Assembly (NCBI GenBank): GCA_900540045.1
Contig: UQEF01000020.1
Location: 1-34,496, forward strand
From: an uncultured Eubacteriales bacterium
Lineage (GTDB): Bacteria > Bacillota > Clostridia > Christensenellales > Aristaeellaceae
Reading direction: 5' to 3'
Length of the DNA stretch: 34,496 nucleotides
Part shown: positions 15,208 through 23,359 of the stretch, piece by piece
Position numbering within the stretch: position 1 is the first letter of the stretch
Layout: each line of letters begins with the position of its first letter
Program-made: the position numbers and the translations under genes
The notes under the pieces: generated by a model
The model's database searches: none
Seen by the model: only the letters and a program-made list of their open reading frames with translations
Told to the model about the DNA's origin: nothing

Positions 15208-16293
15208 ATGGAGCAATCCTTTTCCCGCCGGTTGGAGGCGATGGACCGCCGGCTGAACGGCCTTTTGCGCAAGGCGGCGCTGGTGGCGGTCACCCTTGCG
15301 GCCATGGCGCTGGCGCTGGTGCTTTTGCCTTATTGCTGGCCGTTTGTACTGGCCTTTGTGTTTTCGCGCATGTTGGAGCCCTTCGTCCGCGTGACGGCGA
15401 AGGGCCGTATTCGTCTGGGAAGAAAGGCTGCTGCCGCGCTGGGGGTGCTGCTGCTGTTTGGCGTTGCGGGCGCGCTGGCAACGGTGCTGGTCACGCGGCT
15501 TACGCGCGAACTGGTGCGCGCGCTGCCGCAGGCCGCCGCCTGGGTGGGCGAAGCGGCCGTGCCCTGGCTGCGCGGCCTGTACGATCAGGTGCGCGCGGCA
15601 CTGCCGGATCTGCTGCCCGACGTGATGGACAACGCGCTCACTTCCCTGGCCCAAAGCGCCGTCGGCTGGGCGGCGTCGCTGTCGGCCGCGCTGACCAGCG
15701 GAGCGTTCAGCACGGCGGCCTCCATTCCGCATGCGCTGCTCAGCACGGTGCTTCTGGTGATGGGCACCTACTACATGACTGCCGATCGGGCGCGGATCGC
15801 GGCTTTTTTTCACCGGACATTTCCCGGCGGACTGATGAAACGCGGAAAGCTGGTGAGCGCGCGGCTGTGGAAGGCAGTGCTCCTGCAGGTGCGAAGCCAG
15901 TTAATGGTATCGCTGGCCGTGACGCTGTTTTTGATGATCGCCCTGGCAGCCTTCCGCGTGCGCTATGGGCTGCTGATAGGGCTGGGTATCGGCGTGGCGG
16001 ACGCGCTGCCGGTGCTGGGGGCCGGGCTGTTTCTGATCCCCTGGAGCATCGCCGCCTTTGTGGCGGGCAACGCGGGCACGGGCGTGCTGGCAGCCTGCCT
16101 GTACGTGGGCACGGTGGTGATCCGCCAGGTGCTGGAGCCACGCATCGTGGGGCATAACCTGGGCCTGTATCCTCTGGCGACGATGGCCGCCATGTATGCG
16201 GGGTATCGGCTGCTGGGCTTTCTGGGCCTGCTGGCCGGGCCGGTGCTGCTCAATGTGATCGTAGTGGTGCTGGAGGCGGATGAACGCACCTAG
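15208..16293 (+). CDS. Second YtvI/AI-2E-family membrane protein
   Basis: A 361-residue protein with about eight hydrophobic segments and the same family blocks as its paralogue at 13473: LLQVRSQLMVSLAVTLF, GIGVADALPVLGAGLFLIPWS, and RQVLEPRIVGHNLGLYPLATMAAMYAGYRLLGFLGLLAGPV. Members move hydrophobic or small compounds or act as Na+/H+ antiporters; YtvI itself is a sporulation protein of unknown function. GGGAAGGA precedes the ATG by six bases. Its TAG stop shares the tetranucleotide CTAG with the TAG stop of the converging DUF4340 gene. Confidence 0.85.
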   Translation: MEQSFSRRLEAMDRRLNGLLRKAALVAVTLAAMALALVLLPYCWPFVLAFVFSRMLEPFVRVTAKGRIRLGRKAAAALGVLLLFGVAGALATVLVTRLTRELVRALPQAAAWVGEAAVPWLRGLYDQVRAALPDLLPDVMDNALTSLAQSAVGWAASLSAALTSGAFSTAASIPHALLSTVLLVMGTYYMTADRARIAAFFHRTFPGGLMKRGKLVSARLWKAVLLQVRSQLMVSLAVTLFLMIALAAFRVRYGLLIGLGIGVADALPVLGAGLFLIPWSIAAFVAGNAGTGVLAACLYVGTVVIRQVLEPRIVGHNLGLYPLATMAAMYAGYRLLGFLGLLAGPVLLNVIVVVLEADERT

Positions 16294-17801
16294 TCCAGCA
16301 AATCCGCAAGGATCAGATCAATGGCTTCCTCATGCACGTAGTGGATGGCCACGCCGTCCACTGCCAATGCGTCGGAAAAGGCGTCCAGCCGGTAGGCGGC
16401 GATCTCGCGCGTGGCGCCGCCCACCGTGGTGAGAACGATGCGCCAGCGCGGCGCCTCGTCCTCGGGCACGGTCCATCCGTCGGGCAGGTCGCCCGATGCA
16501 GTCAGGGCGTTGAGGCGTGTGGTCAAGGTGGTAAGCAGCTCCGCGTCGGCTTCCTCGCCGTTGAGGGTGACCGCGGTATCATAGACGGTGTTGCCCTCCG
16601 CGTCGGTTTCAATGTCGTTGTTGGGCAGCACGCGCTCGGTGTATTGGGCGGTCACGTGGACATCCCCCAGGGGAGATTCAATGAGGATATCGCTGAGGGC
16701 GGCGCCTCCCAGGTCCGCGGGCTGACGCGCCACCAGCGTATCGGGGGTGGCGGCCAGCAGCGTCTCCAGCAGAAAGCGGCTGACCAGATAGCAGCTGCCT
16801 GCGTATTCGCAGGTATAGAAAAACTCTCCCTCGGCGCGCCCGATGACAAACCGGAGCGCCTGCTCCCTGACCTCCACGGCGGCCAGCTGACCGTTTTCGT
16901 CCACTTGTCCGACGGTTCCCGCAGCCTGATGCAGCCAGAGGGTCAGTTCCGGATCGTCCAGACCGTACTGGGCGCGGGTTTCGGCGTTGGCCTCAGCCTC
17001 ACGCGTACCCAGGCGAAAGGAGGAAAGCGCGGTGAGCAGCGCCTCGGCCTGCTCCGGATCCACGGGATACTGGTAGGGCTCCACCAGCAGTCCGCTATAA
17101 TGCCCGTCCCCGTCATTGGAGAGCAGAACGGCGGTTTCCCCGTCCGCGCGGGAGAGGGTGACCTGGTCAATCAGGTCCTTGGACAGCGTGGGTTGCTCCA
17201 CGGGCAACAGCCGGGTGGCGGTGGTGAGCAGCGCATCGGTGAGCCCGGAATCGCACATGTACACGCCATCGTCGCCGGACCAGCGGAAATAGGAATAGCT
17301 GGTGGTGGGCACGTCGCCGCCCAGCTCCAGCGTCATCTCCGTGCCGTCCTGGTAGCGCACCTGCGCCGTGGCGCGGGGCGTGTCCAGCCCCATGTCCGCA
17401 AGATGCCCGGCCACCTCGGCCTCGTCTTCGGTTACGACGCCGGGCATCACCAGCTGGGTCACAGCCTTGAGCATGGCTTCTTCCTGATAATCGCTCACGG
17501 TCAGCCACTGTCCGCCGCGTTCCAGCACAAGGTGGCCGTCCTGCATGCGCAGGGTATAGCGGTCCCCCTCTTCCTGAGAGATCACAATGCTGTCCAGCTG
17601 AGAGGAATCGCCCAGGTAAAGAGTGCGCGACTCCGGCCCCGTCTCAAGGGGCAGGGCGGTTTCGGCGGGAAAGCGCGCTTTGATGGCGGGCAGCAGGAAA
17701 AAAAGCGCCGCCGCGGCAAGCGCCACGCCCACACCTGTCAAAATCAGCAAAAGGCGCGGGCGGGGACGGCGCTTCGGGCGTTTTTTGAGGGGATGCTGCA
17801 T
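16290..17801 (-). CDS. DUF4340-domain membrane-anchored protein
   Basis: A 503-residue protein with a very basic N-terminus (KKRPKRRPRPR), one membrane segment (about 19-40) and a large extracytoplasmic region. The pattern is typical of DUF4340 repeats (SQLDSIVISQEEGDRYTLRMQDGHLVLE…, LADMGLDTPRATAQVRYQDGTEMTLELG, YFRWSGDDGVYMCDSGLTDALL, then LSKDLIDQVTLSRADG). DUF4340 proteins are commonly encoded after Gld-like ABC exporters, as here. They are thought to work with the GldG-like auxiliary subunit, but the role is unknown. AAGGAGG precedes the ATG at 17801 by seven bases; the longer open frame to 17849 is not supported. It is the last gene of the operon. Confidence 0.88.
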   Translation of the reverse strand: MQHPLKKRPKRRPRPRLLLILTGVGVALAAAALFFLLPAIKARFPAETALPLETGPESRTLYLGDSSQLDSIVISQEEGDRYTLRMQDGHLVLERGGQWLTVSDYQEEAMLKAVTQLVMPGVVTEDEAEVAGHLADMGLDTPRATAQVRYQDGTEMTLELGGDVPTTSYSYFRWSGDDGVYMCDSGLTDALLTTATRLLPVEQPTLSKDLIDQVTLSRADGETAVLLSNDGDGHYSGLLVEPYQYPVDPEQAEALLTALSSFRLGTREAEANAETRAQYGLDDPELTLWLHQAAGTVGQVDENGQLAAVEVREQALRFVIGRAEGEFFYTCEYAGSCYLVSRFLLETLLAATPDTLVARQPADLGGAALSDILIESPLGDVHVTAQYTERVLPNNDIETDAEGNTVYDTAVTLNGEEADAELLTTLTTRLNALTASGDLPDGWTVPEDEAPRWRIVLTTVGGATREIAAYRLDAFSDALAVDGVAIHYVHEEAIDLILADLLD

Positions 17802-17818
17802 GAGATTCCTCCTTAGCT

Positions 17819-19276
17819 TCAGCGGTTGCGGCGGGGCAGGAGCACGCACAGCCCGGCCACCAGCACCATGAGCGGCACCGCGATAATCAGCACCGTACCC
17901 ACCGTCTGGCTGCCCACCGTCAGCGCGGGCCGCACCGCCGCCGAGGCCATGATATCCAGCGTAACAATCTTGTCCGAGAGCAGCTGGCCCATGAGCATGA
18001 TGATGAACTGCTGTACATAGGTGCGCTGGTAGACGTATTCCTCGGTAAACAGCCCGCTGCTGCCCGCGATAAAGAGACGGCTGATGTTGCCGTTGGCGTG
18101 CATGCGATGGGCGTAGAGCGCCACGCTCAATTCGCCGGAGCGGTCGCCCGGCTGCTGATCCACGCTGTCGATACCGTCGGACAGGTCGCGCAGATAGGCC
18201 TGGTCGCTGGTTTTGAGCACGGTGCCGGTCGTCAGGCTGTGATCGGGCTCACCGGGGGTTTCAAAGGCGCAGGCGGCGGGCATGAGCAGCACGTCCATGC
18301 CGCTGGAAATCAGCGACTGCGTCATGTCCAGCTCTTCCATGTAGGGCACGATGGCCAGGGGATTTTCATGGTAGGCGCCGGGGTCCACCACGATGCCGGA
18401 CAGCGGCGTGACGCCGTAGCTGCGCAGCAGGGACAGGTAATTGGGCATGCTGTCCAGCGGGTCGGTGTAGTCGCGGGTGATGAACAGGCTGCCGCCTTCC
18501 TTGGCAAATTCATTGATCTCTTCAAGCTCGGTGTCGCTGAAATCCTTCTGCGGCGAGGCAATGAGCAGCAGGGCCACGTCCGTGAGGGCGCCTTCGGCGG
18601 ACAAGTCGACGGTTACATGGTCGTAGCCGTTGCTCTCCAGAAACGACAGCAGCAGCTCCAGCGCATCCGGGGTAAGCTCTCCGTGCCCCTGCAAAACGCC
18701 CACCGTCGGCGGGTCCGTCTGCGCTACGGAAGCGATGGCCTCCGTCAGCGATTTTTCATAGGACAGGCCCTCCGGCTGGAAGGTGCCGGATTCGATGTCG
18801 TACCCCTGGGTCAGAAAGTCGGTATAGTCCAGAATCTTGTAGCGGCCCGTGGCGTCGCAGCTGACGATGACGCTGTCGGCCTGGGCGGTCTTGTCCGTGT
18901 CGCCGGGAAAGCGCGTAAGAATGCCGGGATTCTGCGCGATATCAGTCTCCTTGACGGTCACGCGGTCGCTGAGCACGGCGTAGCGGTTGAGCAGCTGGAG
19001 CAGCTGCGTATCCTCCGCGCCGCTCTGGTAGAGCAGGTAGAGGTCCACATCGTTTTCCAGACGGTCCAGCACGGCGCGCGTCTGCTCGCCGGTGGTGGCA
19101 TAGGCATTGAAGCTCAGGTCCGTGCGCCAGCCGTATTCATCCTCCAGTGCCCGAACAAAGACGTTCACCAGCACGCAGATCGCCAGGAAGCCCGCCACCA
19201 GCAGCGCTCCCAACTTGCCGTGGCGCCACTTGGGCTGGCGAAAGCGCAGAAGCAGAGACGAAAGCCGCTTTTTCAT
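17819..19276 (-). CDS. GldG-like ABC auxiliary membrane protein
   Basis: A 485-residue protein with a membrane segment near the N-terminus (GALLVAGFLAICVLVNVFV, about 23-41). A large extracytoplasmic domain follows, containing DLSFNAYATTGEQTRAVLDRLENDVDLYLLY and, later, TVGVLQGHGELTPDAL and GSLFITRDYTDPLDSMPNYLSLLRSYGV. A C-terminal membrane helix ends in basic residues (VLLPRRNR). This is the layout of the GldG/DUF4350-type auxiliary subunits of ABC exporters. The ATG at 19276 overlaps the permease stop (ATGA) and is preceded by GGAGG. It lies between permease and DUF4340 genes in one operon. The transported substrate is unknown. Confidence 0.87.
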   Translation of the reverse strand: MKKRLSSLLLRFRQPKWRHGKLGALLVAGFLAICVLVNVFVRALEDEYGWRTDLSFNAYATTGEQTRAVLDRLENDVDLYLLYQSGAEDTQLLQLLNRYAVLSDRVTVKETDIAQNPGILTRFPGDTDKTAQADSVIVSCDATGRYKILDYTDFLTQGYDIESGTFQPEGLSYEKSLTEAIASVAQTDPPTVGVLQGHGELTPDALELLLSFLESNGYDHVTVDLSAEGALTDVALLLIASPQKDFSDTELEEINEFAKEGGSLFITRDYTDPLDSMPNYLSLLRSYGVTPLSGIVVDPGAYHENPLAIVPYMEELDMTQSLISSGMDVLLMPAACAFETPGEPDHSLTTGTVLKTSDQAYLRDLSDGIDSVDQQPGDRSGELSVALYAHRMHANGNISRLFIAGSSGLFTEEYVYQRTYVQQFIIMLMGQLLSDKIVTLDIMASAAVRPALTVGSQTVGTVLIIAVPLMVLVAGLCVLLPRRNR

Positions 19277-19992
19277 GCCGCGCCCCCCTCCGAAAAGCGC
19301 CGCGCATCCAGAACGCGCGCGGCGCATACCAGACATGCCGCGATAAAGGTGAGGAAGAACAGCGCGGCCGCATAGCTGAACTGTCCCAGCCGGAAGGGCT
19401 CGTAGCGGTCATAGAGGCTCAGAAAGTTGAGCGCGTCCGCCAGCCAGTCCACGGTAAGGCTGGTTGCCAGCAAATCAGCCATCCACAGCACAAAATTGGC
19501 TCCGAAAGCCGCCAGCGCGCCGGTCATCTGGTTTTTGGCAAAGCAGGTCACAAACAGGTCCAGCGCCAGAAAGGACAGGCTTTGCAGGAGAAACCCCGTA
19601 TACCCCACGAACCATTCCCCCGCATACACCGTGCCACCCAACGCGATGACCAGCGTATACACGTTGGTCAAAAGCACCGTGATCAGCATGATGCAGGCGG
19701 CGGCCAGGTACTTGGCCAGCACCACGCTGCCCAGGCCCGCCGGGCTGGTAAAAATCAGCTGATCGGTGCGCTTCTGCCGGTCCTCGCAGATCAGGCGCAT
19801 GGTCAGCAGCGGAGAAAGCAGCATCACCAGCAGCGTCAGCTGCGACAGGAAGGTCAGCAAGTCGCCGGAGAGATTTTGCAGATTATAAAGGTAGAAAATC
19901 AGGCCGGAGAGCGTGAGAAACACCCCCATGAACACATAGCCCACCGGCGTGCGGAAATAGGCCAGAAAGTCGCGCTTGAAGATGGTGAACAC
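19273..19992 (-). CDS. ABC-2 type permease, GldF-like
   Basis: A 239-residue integral membrane protein with six predicted segments. It starts MFTIFKRDFLAYFRTPVGYVFMGVF, the characteristic opening of GldF-like ABC-2 permeases. After the second helix it has the conserved LLSPLLTMRLICEDRQKRTDQLIFTSP. It should form the membrane channel driven by the ATPase encoded 15 bases upstream. AAAGGAG precedes the start. The last codons overlap the start of the GldG-like gene, indicating translational coupling. Confidence 0.92.
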   Translation of the reverse strand: MFTIFKRDFLAYFRTPVGYVFMGVFLTLSGLIFYLYNLQNLSGDLLTFLSQLTLLVMLLSPLLTMRLICEDRQKRTDQLIFTSPAGLGSVVLAKYLAAACIMLITVLLTNVYTLVIALGGTVYAGEWFVGYTGFLLQSLSFLALDLFVTCFAKNQMTGALAAFGANFVLWMADLLATSLTVDWLADALNFLSLYDRYEPFRLGQFSYAAALFFLTFIAACLVCAARVLDARRFSEGGAA

Positions 19993-20007
19993 GGAAAGGC
20001 TCCTTTC

Positions 20008-20940
20008 CTATTGCGAAATCACGTTCAAGAACACCTGCTCCAGGCTGTCGCCTACGCGCGAGAGGTGCAAGATGGGAATGTTCAGCCCGCTGAGCAGCGC
20101 AAACAGCCGCCGCTCCGGCTCCGTCTCGCGGTGAAACTGCAAAAGCACGCTCGTGCAGCCGCTCTGTGCGGCGGGCTGCACGGTCGCGCGCCGCACGCCC
20201 TCCAGCTGCCTGAGCCGGCTCAGGATGGCCGCTTCCGGAGCATCCGCGGTCAGCAGCACAGTTATGTCCTCCGGCGCGCTGAGCTGGGCGAGAGCGGCAT
20301 CCAGCTTGACCTGGCCGTGGTCCAGAATCACCACGTGGTCGCACAGCTGCTGGACCTCGCTCAAGATGTGCGAGGAAAACAGGATGGTGTGGCTCTTGCC
20401 CAGCGTGTGAATCAACGCGCGGATTTCGGTGATCTGCCGGGGGTCCAGCCCCACGGTGGGCTCGTCCAGCACCAGCACGTCCGGGTCGCCGCACAGGGCC
20501 TGCGCCATGCCCGCGCGCTGTCGGAAGCCCTTGCTCAGGTGCCCCAGCAGGCGGCTTTGCATGGAGGTCAGGCCCGTCAGCTCCATCACCTCGTCCACGT
20601 GGGCGGGGATGGCCCTGGCTGCAACGCCTTTGAGCGCGGCCACAAAACGCAGGTATTCACGCACGGTCATCTCGTCGTACAGAGGCGGCTGCTCGGGCAG
20701 ATACCCCAGGTGCCGCTTGGCCTCGCCTGGCTCCATGAGCGGGTCGTGACCGCCCAGGAGCGCACGGCCGGAGGTGGGCGCCAGGTAACCGGTCAGGATG
20801 TTGATCAGCGTGGTCTTGCCCGCACCGTTCTGTCCCAGCAGGCCCATAATGCCGCTGCCCTCCATGCGCAGGCTCACATTCTCCAGCGCCCGCACGCTCC
20901 CGTAGCGCTTGGATACGTTTTCAATCTCAATCAAGGGCAC
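20008..20940 (-). CDS. ABC transporter ATP-binding protein, GldA-like
   Basis: A 310-residue cytoplasmic ATPase. Walker A is GQNGAGKTT (36-44), the Q-loop lies at about Gln84 (YLPEQPPLYDEMTV), the signature LSKGFRQR at 135-142 (variant of LSGGQ), Walker B VLVLDEPTVGLD at about 155-166, and the switch His in LFSSHILSE near 191. The C-terminal 90 residues form the extra domain seen in ABC-2 exporter ATPases such as GldA. The start is a GTG, chosen because GGAGG lies just before it. The operon is ATPase, permease, GldG-like and DUF4340. In Bacteroidetes the Gld ABC genes are linked to gliding motility; here the cargo is unknown and a polysaccharide or envelope role is a guess. Confidence 0.93.
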   Translation of the reverse strand: MPLIEIENVSKRYGSVRALENVSLRMEGSGIMGLLGQNGAGKTTLINILTGYLAPTSGRALLGGHDPLMEPGEAKRHLGYLPEQPPLYDEMTVREYLRFVAALKGVAARAIPAHVDEVMELTGLTSMQSRLLGHLSKGFRQRAGMAQALCGDPDVLVLDEPTVGLDPRQITEIRALIHTLGKSHTILFSSHILSEVQQLCDHVVILDHGQVKLDAALAQLSAPEDITVLLTADAPEAAILSRLRQLEGVRRATVQPAAQSGCTSVLLQFHRETEPERRLFALLSGLNIPILHLSRVGDSLEQVFLNVISQ

Positions 20941-21049
20941 ATGCCCTCCTGTCTGCAGGATGGGCGGAAATCCGCCTCACCCTATCATACCATGCGCCGG
21001 GCCCCTGGGTGTGAATGAATTGTAAATTTGAGGCGGAACCAAAATCCCG

Positions 21050-21078
21050 TTGACAACCCACGCGCGGCGTGCTATACT
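21050..21078 (+). promoter_or_regulatory. Strong sigma-A promoter of infC-rpmI-rplT
   Basis: A perfect TTGACA (21050-21055), 17 bases, then TATACT (21073-21078). Transcription should start near 21085, giving a leader of about 150 bases before infC. Confidence 0.88.
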
Positions 21079-21236
21079 AACCTTCGTAAGCAGAAGCCGC
21101 CCGCTTCTCACCGCGCGAACATCTTGCGCCGGTCATGGCACGTAAGTCCATGGGGGGTCGTGATACGGCGGGCTGGCATGCCCGGCGTTTTTTTGTGCGT
21201 GGCACAAAGGCGCTACCGTTCAATTTTTGGAGGTGT
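21079..21236 (+). promoter_or_regulatory. infC leader, probable ribosomal protein L20 autoregulatory leader
   Basis: In Firmicutes the infC-rpmI-rplT mRNA starts with a structured leader where L20 binds and causes premature termination. This leader has the right place and length and contains several short hairpins: AGAAGC/GCTTCT at 21092-21108 and CATGG/CCATG at 21134-21152. It ends in an intrinsic terminator (separate entry). The bound structure itself cannot be verified without a covariance model. The long frame across the leader, from 21135, is not taken as the infC start. Confidence 0.65.
21166..21194 (+). terminator. Attenuator terminator in the infC leader
   Basis: A GC-rich stem of eight positions with one mismatch (CGGCGGGC…GCCCGGCG, six-base loop) is followed directly by seven T residues. 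It lies 43 bases before infC, so it would stop transcription before the coding region unless an alternative fold forms. Confidence 0.8.
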
Positions 21237-21893
21237 ATGGATATCAACGAGCCGATGATCAACGAAGAAATCCGCGACAGAGAGGTACGCGTGGTCGCCA
21301 CCGACGGCACGCAGCTGGGCGTGATGTCCACGCAGGCGGCGTTGCAGCTGGCCGAACAGCAGAATCTTGATCTGGTCAAGATTGTGCCGGGCGCCCAGCC
21401 GCCCGTGTGCAAGCTGATGGACTACGACAAGCACCGCTACGAGCAGTCCAAGCGCGAACGCGAGCTGCGCAAGAACCAGCGCATCGTCACCCTCAAGGAA
21501 GTGCAGCTTTCCGCCACCATCGAGGAAAACGACGTGCAGACCAAGTTCAAAAATGCCGTCAAGTTCCTTCAGGATGGCGATAAGGTGAAGGTGAGCATCC
21601 GTTTCAGGGGCCGCCAGATCGCGCACGCGGACATCGGCCTGAAGATCATGCAGGATTTCGCCGCCCGCATTGAGGAATACGGCACCATTGAACGCCGCCC
21701 CATGCTGGAAGGCCGCCACATGATTATGATCCTTGCGCCAAAGGCCGAAAAGAAAAGCTTTGCTGAAAAGAGCCAGCAGCGCAAGGAAAAGCACGCCGCC
21801 GCGCAGGCGGCCAAGGCGAGCGAGCCTGAAAAGCGCGAGCTCAAGCCCCAGCCCAAGAAAAAGGTCAAGCGCGAAAGCGAAAACATGATTTGA
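21237..21893 (+). CDS. infC: Translation initiation factor IF-3
   Basis: About 218 residues. The N-terminal domain reads INEEIRDREVRVVATDGTQLGVMSTQAALQLAEQQNLDLVKIVP…PPVCKLMDYDKHRYE. The C-terminal domain begins EVQLSATIEENDVQTKFKNAVKFLQDGDKVKVSIRFRGRQIAHADIG. A Lys/Glu/Ala-rich tail of about 40 residues makes it longer than the usual 170-180. IF-3 binds the 30S subunit and proofreads start-codon selection. The start is uncertain: the ATG at 21237 is only three bases from GGAGG, while an in-frame ATC at 21243 has ideal spacing (nine bases) and an ATG at 21255 begins the conserved MINEEIRD. Rare start codons are known to be used for infC autoregulation. Confidence 0.95.
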   Translation: MDINEPMINEEIRDREVRVVATDGTQLGVMSTQAALQLAEQQNLDLVKIVPGAQPPVCKLMDYDKHRYEQSKRERELRKNQRIVTLKEVQLSATIEENDVQTKFKNAVKFLQDGDKVKVSIRFRGRQIAHADIGLKIMQDFAARIEEYGTIERRPMLEGRHMIMILAPKAEKKSFAEKSQQRKEKHAAAQAAKASEPEKRELKPQPKKKVKRESENMI

Positions 21894-21914
21894 CCGGACA
21901 AACGGCCATCCCGC

Positions 21915-21942
21915 GCCCGCGGGTGTACACTTCCCCGCGGGC
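21915..21942 (+). other. Hairpin between infC and rpmI
   Basis: A perfect 9-bp stem (GCCCGCGGG and its complement) with a 10-base loop sits in the 84-base infC-rpmI gap, with no T-run after it. It may be a processing or translational-control site for the downstream ribosomal protein genes, but this is inference. Confidence 0.45.
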
Positions 21943-21977
21943 GGATACGGATAGCACACGGAAGGAGGACAACCCCT

Positions 21978-22178
21978 ATGCCCAAGCAGAAATCCCATCG
22001 TGGCGCAGCCAAGCGTTTTTCCTTCACGAAGAACGGCAAAGTGACGCATAAGCAGATGAACGCCAACCATCAGGTGCATTTGAAGACCACCAAGCGTACC
22101 CGCCACCTGCGCGCGGACGGCGTTGTGGACAATGCGGCCGAGGCGCGCACCATCCGCAAGCTGCTGCCCTACAAATAA
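21978..22178 (+). CDS. rpmI: Large-subunit ribosomal protein L35
   Basis: A 66-residue very basic protein with the typical opening MPKQKSHRGAAKRFSFTKNGKV and the middle HLKTTKRTRHLR. It is a component of the 50S subunit. GGAAGGAGG sits upstream with normal spacing. Gene order infC-rpmI-rplT is the conserved bacterial operon. Confidence 0.97.
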   Translation: MPKQKSHRGAAKRFSFTKNGKVTHKQMNANHQVHLKTTKRTRHLRADGVVDNAAEARTIRKLLPYK

Positions 22179-22209
22179 GCTTTGCTAACGATTCAAGGAG
22201 GATAAAAAA

Positions 22210-22557
22210 ATGGCACGTATTAAAGGAGCTGTAAACGCCCACAAGAAGCGCCGCAAGATGCTCAAGCTGGCCAAGGGTTACTATGGCGCCAAGTCCAAGC
22301 AGTATCGCGCCGCCAGCGAACAGGTGCGCCGCAGCCTGCGCTATGCCTATGAAGGCCGTAAGATGCGCAAGCGCGATTTCCGCCGCCTGTGGATTACCCG
22401 CATCAACGCTGCCGCCCGCATGAACGGCATCAGCTATTCTGTGCTGATGAACGGCCTCAAGCAGCGCAACATCACCATCAATCGCAAGATGCTGGCCGAT
22501 ATCGCCGTGAACGATCCCGCCGCTTTCACCAAGCTGGTGGAGACCGTGAAGGGCTGA
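22210..22557 (+). CDS. rplT: Large-subunit ribosomal protein L20
   Basis: A 115-residue basic protein. It starts [35 protein letters not shown] and contains [24 protein letters not shown], both diagnostic of L20. It binds 23S rRNA early in 50S assembly and in Firmicutes also represses its own operon through the leader upstream of infC. CAAGGAGG is placed before the start. A strong terminator follows, so it ends the operon. Confidence 0.97.
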   Translation: MARIKGAVNAHKKRRKMLKLAKGYYGAKSKQYRAASEQVRRSLRYAYEGRKMRKRDFRRLWITRINAAARMNGISYSVLMNGLKQRNITINRKMLADIAVNDPAAFTKLVETVKG

Positions 22558-22575
22558 GCTTCGCGCACTTTTCTG

Positions 22576-22611
22576 CCCCCTCGAGCAGCCGCATGGCGCG
22601 AGGGGGTTTTT
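22576..22611 (+). terminator. Intrinsic terminator of infC-rpmI-rplT
   Basis: An 8-bp perfect stem (CCCCCTCG with CGAGGGGG), 15-base loop, then five T residues, 19 bases after the rplT stop. Confidence 0.9.
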
Positions 22612-22636
22612 CATACCCCGGAAAGGAGGAACCCGC

Positions 22637-23359
22637 ATGCCCGCTGTCACCACGCCCGGCATCGTGCTGCGCTATGCCAATTACCGCGATCACGACCGCA
22701 TGCTTACCCTGCTCAGCCCCCGGCTGGGCAGGGTGGATTTGCTGTCGCGGGGCTGCCGGAGGCCCAAAAGCCCGCTGATGCCTGCCAGCGAGCTGTTTGT
22801 GAGCGGTGAGTTCGTGCTGTTCGAGAAAAATGAGCGTGCGGTTTTGACCTCCTGCGCCCTGCAGGATACCTTCTACCCGCTCCGGCTGGACCCCTACCGC
22901 CTGACCTGCGCCAGCTACATGGCCGGACTGTGCGCCGCGGCGGTTCAGCCCGGACAGGCCGCTGAAGACCTGTACGCCCTGCTGCTCAAGGGGCTGTACT
23001 ACCTGGCTTATGATGATGAGGCGGATGCGCTGGAAACGACCACGGCATTTTTGCTGCTCTTTGCCGATGCGCTGGGCTACCGCCCGCGGCTGAGCCGTTG
23101 CGCGCACTGCCGCACCCCGCTGGATGTGAGCGAGGGGGGGCGCATGGATATCGCCGCGGGCGGACTGTGCTGCCCGGCCTGTGCCTCCCGCGCCACGTTT
23201 CCTGTTACGCGCGATCAGATCGCCTGGATGAGTCAGACCCTCCGCCGGGGCCTGGTGCCGCAGAAAAATACCGGCGCAGGCATGCTGTTTGACATGCTGC
23301 GCCGGTATGTGGAGAGCCGTCTGGAAACCCCCATTAAGGCGGGCCGCCTGTTACCATGA
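22637..23359 (+). CDS. recO: DNA repair and recombination protein RecO
   Basis: A 240-residue protein. An N-terminal OB fold (about 1-80: TPGIVLRYANYRDHDRMLTLLSPRLGRVDLLSRGCRRPKS) is followed by a helical domain and a zinc finger with CAHC (Cys155, 158) and CCPAC (Cys179, 182). RecO anneals single-stranded DNA and loads RecA with RecR in the RecFOR pathway. Length and motif order fit. GGAAAGGAGG lies before the start. Its 3' end overlaps by nine bases the end of the converging membrane protein gene. Confidence 0.94.
   Translation: MPAVTTPGIVLRYANYRDHDRMLTLLSPRLGRVDLLSRGCRRPKSPLMPASELFVSGEFVLFEKNERAVLTSCALQDTFYPLRLDPYRLTCASYMAGLCAAAVQPGQAAEDLYALLLKGLYYLAYDDEADALETTTAFLLLFADALGYRPRLSRCAHCRTPLDVSEGGRMDIAAGGLCCPACASRATFPVTRDQIAWMSQTLRRGLVPQKNTGAGMLFDMLRRYVESRLETPIKAGRLLP

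Noticed and set aside
14518..15813. A 431-codon minus-strand open frame antisense to tag and the YtvI-like genes
   Set aside because: It is the antisense shadow of well-supported genes and is Arg/His/Gln-rich without motifs.
19147..21018. A 623-codon plus-strand open frame across the ABC operon
   Set aside because: The opposite strand encodes a clear ABC ATPase, permease and auxiliary protein; this frame is a shadow.
21135..21236. N-terminal extension of infC from an ATG at 21135
   Set aside because: It would translate through the leader terminator and structured leader, lacks a ribosome binding site, and is not part of IF-3 proteins.
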